A stretch of DNA of 64,000 bases from contig OX387202.1 in NCBI GenBank assembly GCA_947561715.1, positions 2,418,001-2,482,000 of the forward strand, given 5' to 3'. Source of the stretch: Ascidia mentula. Its lineage: Eukaryota > Chordata > Ascidiacea > Phlebobranchia > Ascidiidae. The notes under the pieces are model-generated. The model ran no database searches, had not been told where the DNA came from, and saw only the letters and a program-made list of their open reading frames with translations. Below, one piece after another: positions 59,190 to 64,000 of the stretch (position 1 is the first letter of the stretch; every line of letters begins with the position of its first letter). A program made the translations under genes and the position numbers.

Positions 59190-60222
59190 CAAGGTTTTGG
59201 TGGGTTGGAAATGCCCTTTTCGAACTCCAACAAAACAGAAAAAAAATTATGTGTGACAATTTGAATAGGCTATGAATGGATGCCGGTCAGCAGCATGTGG
59301 CACTGCTCTTTCTTCAGTGCTCATTTTTAGTCGTTAAGGCTGCCTTCCTTCGATCGCTAATGATCTCAGTTTCACAAAGTTTATGTACAATTTTTTTCTT
59401 GCGAAGTGCCGTTAGTACCTAAGGCAGACTTTTCTATTGTTACATTGCTTTTGACATAGAAGGCATTTTCAATACAAGAGAATGCCAGGCACATCGCTTG
59501 CAAAGCGAATAATAGAAAGGAAATGACATCAGCAGCGGAGCGTGTGAACAGAATTCGAAAACACTAAACTGCGAATGCCGTGGCTGGTGCCGTAATACTT
59601 ATTTATGATGGTAATTACCAATCTTCGCATCGAAAACCAACTAATTTTTAACACACATTGCCACAAATCTAAGATTGCCAAGGCCAATAATGCGTTAAAA
59701 GGGTAAAGCAATATTATATAATATATTATATATGTTGCGTTTTAAAGCGTGTTCTTGTATTGACTCCTTGTATCCGACACCAATCAGGAAAACAATCTTT
59801 TACTAAGATGGCTGAAACGTACGGCAGCAGTCCAAATGAAACCACAAGTTGAATGGAATAATCATGCAAGCCAATATGGCCCATATAAAGCATGAACACA
59901 AGTCATTGGTGCCCGCTAGGCATGTCAGGCCGGACCAACAGGTTACGGCACTTTAGAGTCCTTTATTGTTTTAGAGCCAGGGCGGTGGTTGTTGAAAAGT
60001 CTGTAATTAGTACCGTTTGGGTTTACCTTTTGTACGTGGGAAACCGGTCACGAATATAAACAATGGCAATAATACATGTTTCATATTAATATACGCTGTG
60101 TTCGCTACACTGTATTTCTTGCACTAAATATTGTTTTTATGTTAATGTTTATGCAGATTTTCCAATGTAGATTTTGTAAAGGACGATCTGGGAATTGTCT
60201 TGATCTGTATATTTAAACCAGC
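59190..60222 (+). repeat. 5' flank of gene D, shared with gene C
   Basis: Counterpart of 40080-40858. The last about 100 bases (60125-60222) contain the conserved 'gttaatgtttatgcag' and the 66-base leader to the start codon, so any promoter or acceptor function may be kept. Confidence 0.6.
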
Positions 60223-63200
60223 ATGGTTCTAATAAAATCCATACATCCTTCTCACAAAAGGTATACAATTGCCGCAACATCAGTTTTGTGTCAGAAGGTG
60301 TTTAGACCAACAGCGTTATGCGAATAAGCAAGTGCTCTATAGACTACACTAAAGTGTATTGTCATGCGAATATTTCAACAATGCAACATTAAAAAACAGT
60401 TATTGTGCATTTAGATTGAGTGATTATTTATTTCATAATGAAAATTTCAACTTTGAACGATTGTCCTGGCATCAAGTAGATACATTTTCAGCTGAAACAG
60501 ACATACGAAATTGTTCTCAGGTTCAGTCTCTTTGTAAAATCCACAAATTACTTTTGCTTTGGAGCAACTTTTTATGACAAATCAGAGCAAAATACAAATG
60601 AACAATCACTCAGAGATATTTGGCCCATGGTCCTAGTCATATCATACCACTACTTTACTTACTGAGATGTTTCCAGCGTCATTTAGTCTGTTTTGAATGA
60701 CCTTTGATTAATTTGGTGAAAGTAAACATGCCCACATGCACTGGCTTAAATCACACAGGACATATTTTTTGAAAAAATCTATCATGGTGACTTGATTTTC
60801 AAAACAATACAACGATATGTTTCTGAAACCTGCGTGCAGTTTCATTTGACAATAGCAAATATGGAACACACCAAGTGGGATTTAAAATACACAGATTCAA
60901 AACGGAAGCTAATCTTGGCTCTAAATGCAAACAGGGTAACCCCTTTTTTAATTGTGTTAATATTTTGCACATGTTGCTGTACACATGTACATGGTTATAT
61001 TGTAACCTTTGTATGTGCTTATACAGACTTTTGCGTGTAGCAACCCTGACTTCTATGTGTCTGTTTTTCAACTTTAGCAGTTGCAGAAACTGATGATGCC
61101 ACGTTGGGCGAAATATATTTCATCAAAATCCAAAGAATAGAAATTAAAAATTTTGTATTTTTGGGTTGATTTAACGCTCATTCTTACCTATTCCCAGACA
61201 AGCTCATTCGACAACATTAGAAAGAAAGGTGACAAGGATACTGGAGATAGAGGAAATACTATGTGAATGCAGGAGGGCGTACGAAACAAATGATAAGGAG
61301 AAAATTTTTAGAAGCTTCCTCACTTCCTGATTGCCTCGATCTAAGTTGGTGTGAAGTTACTCCGGAAGAGATTGAAGCGCTCTCCATTGTTATTAAAAGA
61401 AGATACAAACCGGTATTCCATCATAAAATTATAAAACTGCTGTTTGCATGGTATCATAATTTAGCAAGTTTCGGTATAGTGCAATAGACTCATGGGCGTA
61501 TCCAGGGTCCGGACACCACCCATGTCAATTAGTTTAATTGGTGAACACGTTGCCAATATTACGCTTGTTGAAAACAACTGCTAGCGCTCGCAAAGAGGCA
61601 TACAAGGCCTCCGCATGTAAAATAGTTTTATTTACACGTTTTCTTGATAACGTTAGCCCACATTTTATCCTTTTTGGTTACAAATATATTCAAGCCTTTC
61701 TTTCAAAGTAGTAGTAATAAAAATACTGCGCAAGCACTACCACAAAAATTCTTCGTCTTGTACTTTATCTAAACTTCTTTTAAATTTGTAAGTATATCAG
61801 TACGCAGGACATGTGTTCATTATAATTTGTTGAATGACATTTGTGTTGGCAGAAAACCGGGGAACAAACAACTTCCTTATTTGCAATCTAACAAATATCC
61901 TTATTTTACGGTTATTGTTTCATTCAGATAAAGAAACTCATACTCTCCTGGAACGAGATAGGAGAAAGAGGAGCAGCGGCATTGGCTCGTTGCATTCACA
62001 ACATTGAAGAACTTGATATGAGTGTTTGTGACATTGGAGATGAGGTTGTGGAAATTCTCTCAGAGAAGATTAATGATTTGCAAAAACCTGTAAGATACGA
62101 TTAATTTTTTTCGTGGTAGCCATTATGGTAACAATGTTAAGTGTTTAGAATTTTTTTTACATGAATAAACTTGTCACTGAAAACAGGTCTTTGTTGAACT
62201 TCTGTGGCAAAAGTTGTTGTGTATCTGTTGTTTAGATGAAAGATCTGGATTTAAACCTCAACATTGTGACGGATGTAGGTGCTGAGTCATTGGCTGGATG
62301 TATGCACAAAATAAAAAGTTTGTCGGTAATAGGTAACAAAATTACAAAGGCAGGAAGGGATCTCATCATTTCCAAAGTAAAGAAATAACATATGCATGTT
62401 TTTGTGAAAACACAGTTCTAAACTGTTTGCATTACAATTTCACCTGATCTAGAGATTTAAAATTTTGTTATTTACAACATTAACAGTAAAAAGAGTCTTT
62501 TCATATATATCACAAATTAACATTTTTGACAACTGAGGCATAACATTTTATATGGAAACAACTCTATATTATCCAGACACATGAAGAATACGAATTAATT
62601 CAGTCAAAATCATCAGTTGTTGGTGTGGAAGGTGACAAACTTGATGTGATGGGTTGTATTGTTGATATTCCTCCTAATGCACTGGATAAAAATGTAAAAA
62701 TTTGGTTAAGAAGTTACTACGGAAATATCAAGCCAAATGTAAGTGGTTTTATAAATGTGATGTAAATACAGGATTTTCCTGTCAAAAGATATTAACTGCT
62801 TTCTAACGCTCAATATCATACCTGGCGGGGGCATTGATCAGGGCGGCAGTGGGCCCAGGGCGAGGCTTAGTCATTGCACTTAGGCTTAGCTGACCATAGC
62901 GATTACTCCAAACGTGGGTTTTCAGCCACACAATTGCTGCTAGTGGAGACTGCATTCGTGCAAATTTTTAATATCAACATTCAATTCCACAAATCACCTT
63001 GGGAGCTTATCAACGTTAATGCACATACTGAGTGATTGGCTTTTGTCCCCAAAACTTATTCCTGTAGCTTTGTTTATTAAATTTCTAATGACTGACTTGT
63101 AACAATACACAACAAGGATTTGTGGAGCCTGCAGGAGGATCCTAAGCCATTCTAGCTAAAATTATGTCCTTTGAGGGTGCTTTAAGCAACTACCACGCAA

Positions 63201-64000
63201 CTAATTTTGACCTGAATGTGCAAACAAGATGTGGGTGTCAGTGTGTCAGTAAACGCTCCGTATATGAATATTAGATAGGTTATTACGTTAATTGTCGTAT
63301 AGCAGAACTAATTGAAGTTTTAATATCAACGTTTCACGAAACAAATACGCTTAAGGTATTTTAGATATTGAAATGCTTTGTCGCGTTGGCGCCAACTGCA
63401 CTGCAGGTGTAATTCCCCTTGAGGCTTCTAACAGCGCAGGAAAAATCCGCGACCGCTACGCATCGCCATCCGCAACCGTCAATCGCGTCTGGTATATTCA
63501 ACAATTATTTTTAAACTTTTTGTTATTGGATTTTTGTTCCACAGAAGGTAATTACTCCATTGTTGTATTGTGGATCAAGTGGGTTAAAGTTCACCAAATA
63601 TGTCACCATCACTTTACCAACATGTTTTGTGTGTGAAGATCTTCATCAACTTGTTATGGTAAGTTTAAAAACCACTTTAAAATGAAGGTAGTTTTGTAGT
63701 TCCTATGTGGGACATAGATACACGAAATAAAACTGTTCATTAAAATGTTAAGGTTGAGACAAGTGAAGATGGGGAAAAATGGAAATATTATCAATCTTTT
63801 CCCTACAGTGGAGATGGGAAGATTACATTTGAAGTAACTCACTTTACTTGGTAAGTGTATATTAATGACAAACTAAATACAGAACAATTAACTTTATTGC
63901 ATTTAGGTTCCGATCATTGTTACAAAATATCTTTTCTTGGTCAAAAAATAAAATTGTTATGGGTGGATTTCCATACAAAGAAGGTTTTGACTGTGATGAA
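60223..64000 (+). CDS. Gene D: LRR-ZU5-UPA paralog (3' end outside window)
   Basis: Exons: 60223-60260 (MVLIKSIHPSHK, an in-frame shortened exon 1), 61198-61412 (N-cap), a single LRR exon 61928-62089, terminal LRR 62236-62376, ZU5 62577-62738, 63545-63658, 63753-63850, UPA-like from 63907 to the edge (KIVMGGFPYKEGFD). No Ser-rich exon 2 is recognisable. The N-cap exon keeps its C-terminal part (SSLPDCLDLSWCEVTPEEI), but a 2-base shortfall near 61300 puts the part before it out of frame, and further differences lie upstream. From 61928 on all exons are open and end properly. The gene may therefore be decaying at its 5' end or use a downstream start. With one LRR exon it has the smallest recognition region in the array. 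Intron 1 (60350-60830) shares old text with gene C (41530-42070). Confidence 0.65.
62813..62964 (+). pseudogene. Nearly full-length U1 snRNA-like sequence in gene D intron
   Basis: Landmarks in order: 'atacctggcggggg', 'catgatca'-like 'cattgatca', 'cccagggcgaggctta' (16 bases identical to U1 as I know it), 'cattgcact', 'gctgacc', 'gcgattactccaaacgtggg', an Sm-like 'acaattgct', and stem-loop IV-like 'tagtggagactgcattcgtg'. It is the best preserved of the four copies. The Sm site and the 5' pairing region differ from consensus, so a pseudogene is likeliest. Confidence 0.75.

Overview
The window is AT-rich eukaryotic DNA with short GT-AG introns. It is dominated by four tandem, same-strand (+) copies of one multi-exon gene family, separated by about 9 to 18 kb of decayed repeats. 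Gene structure, repeat content (hAT-type MITEs, a CR1/L2-like LINE, Penelope-like pieces, tRNA-derived SINEs, Ty3/gypsy fossils) and immune-receptor-like genes fit a marine invertebrate. An ascidian tunicate is my best guess, but the sequence does not prove the species.

The family: each gene reads, in order, a short charged N-terminus, a Ser-rich linker exon, an N-cap exon, a variable number of 162-bp phase-0 exons each coding two ribonuclease-inhibitor/NLR-type leucine-rich repeats, a 141-bp terminal LRR exon, three exons for a ZU5 domain ending in a conserved His-Phe-Thr-Trp, two exons for a UPA-like domain, two small linker exons, and a last exon with one or two hydrophobic segments. LRR-ZU5-UPA resembles PIDD1 and the FIIND module of NLRP1/CARD8. 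Here the death or CARD domain is absent and a membrane tail takes its place. Gene A (840-6731, 5' end outside the window) has 3 LRR exons and is open throughout. Gene B (15998-22486) has 4, with frameshifts, a stop and no membrane tail, so it is probably a pseudogene. Gene C (40859-51110) has 5 and is open except that a hAT-like MITE sits in its exon 2. Gene D (60223 to beyond the window end) has 1 LRR exon, a shrunken exon 1 and a damaged N-cap exon. All four carry a U1 snRNA-derived sequence in the same intron, between the first and second ZU5 exons, so the copy predates the array.

Between A and B lie a Ty3/gypsy fossil on the minus strand (about 7560-10250), a Penelope-like GIY-YIG 3' end with a hammerhead-like motif (10466-10950) and a TIR element with a hAT nested inside (11346-13803). 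Between B and C lie Penelope-like remnants, a roughly 1-kb tandem repeat (24700-27950), a 44-copy 10-bp minisatellite (28641-29080), further LTR-retroelement fossils, a 5'-truncated LINE (33751-36920) and a SINE with long target-site duplications. Between C and D lie gypsy integrase remnants, cousins of the 1-kb repeat and a SINE carrying a nearly complete tRNA-Thr-like cloverleaf.

The likely biology is a rapidly turning-over cluster of membrane-linked LRR-ZU5-UPA receptors. It grows both by gene duplication and by tandem duplication of single LRR exon-intron units of about 403 bp, and changes concentrate at LRR positions expected to face the ligand. Function is inference from architecture only.
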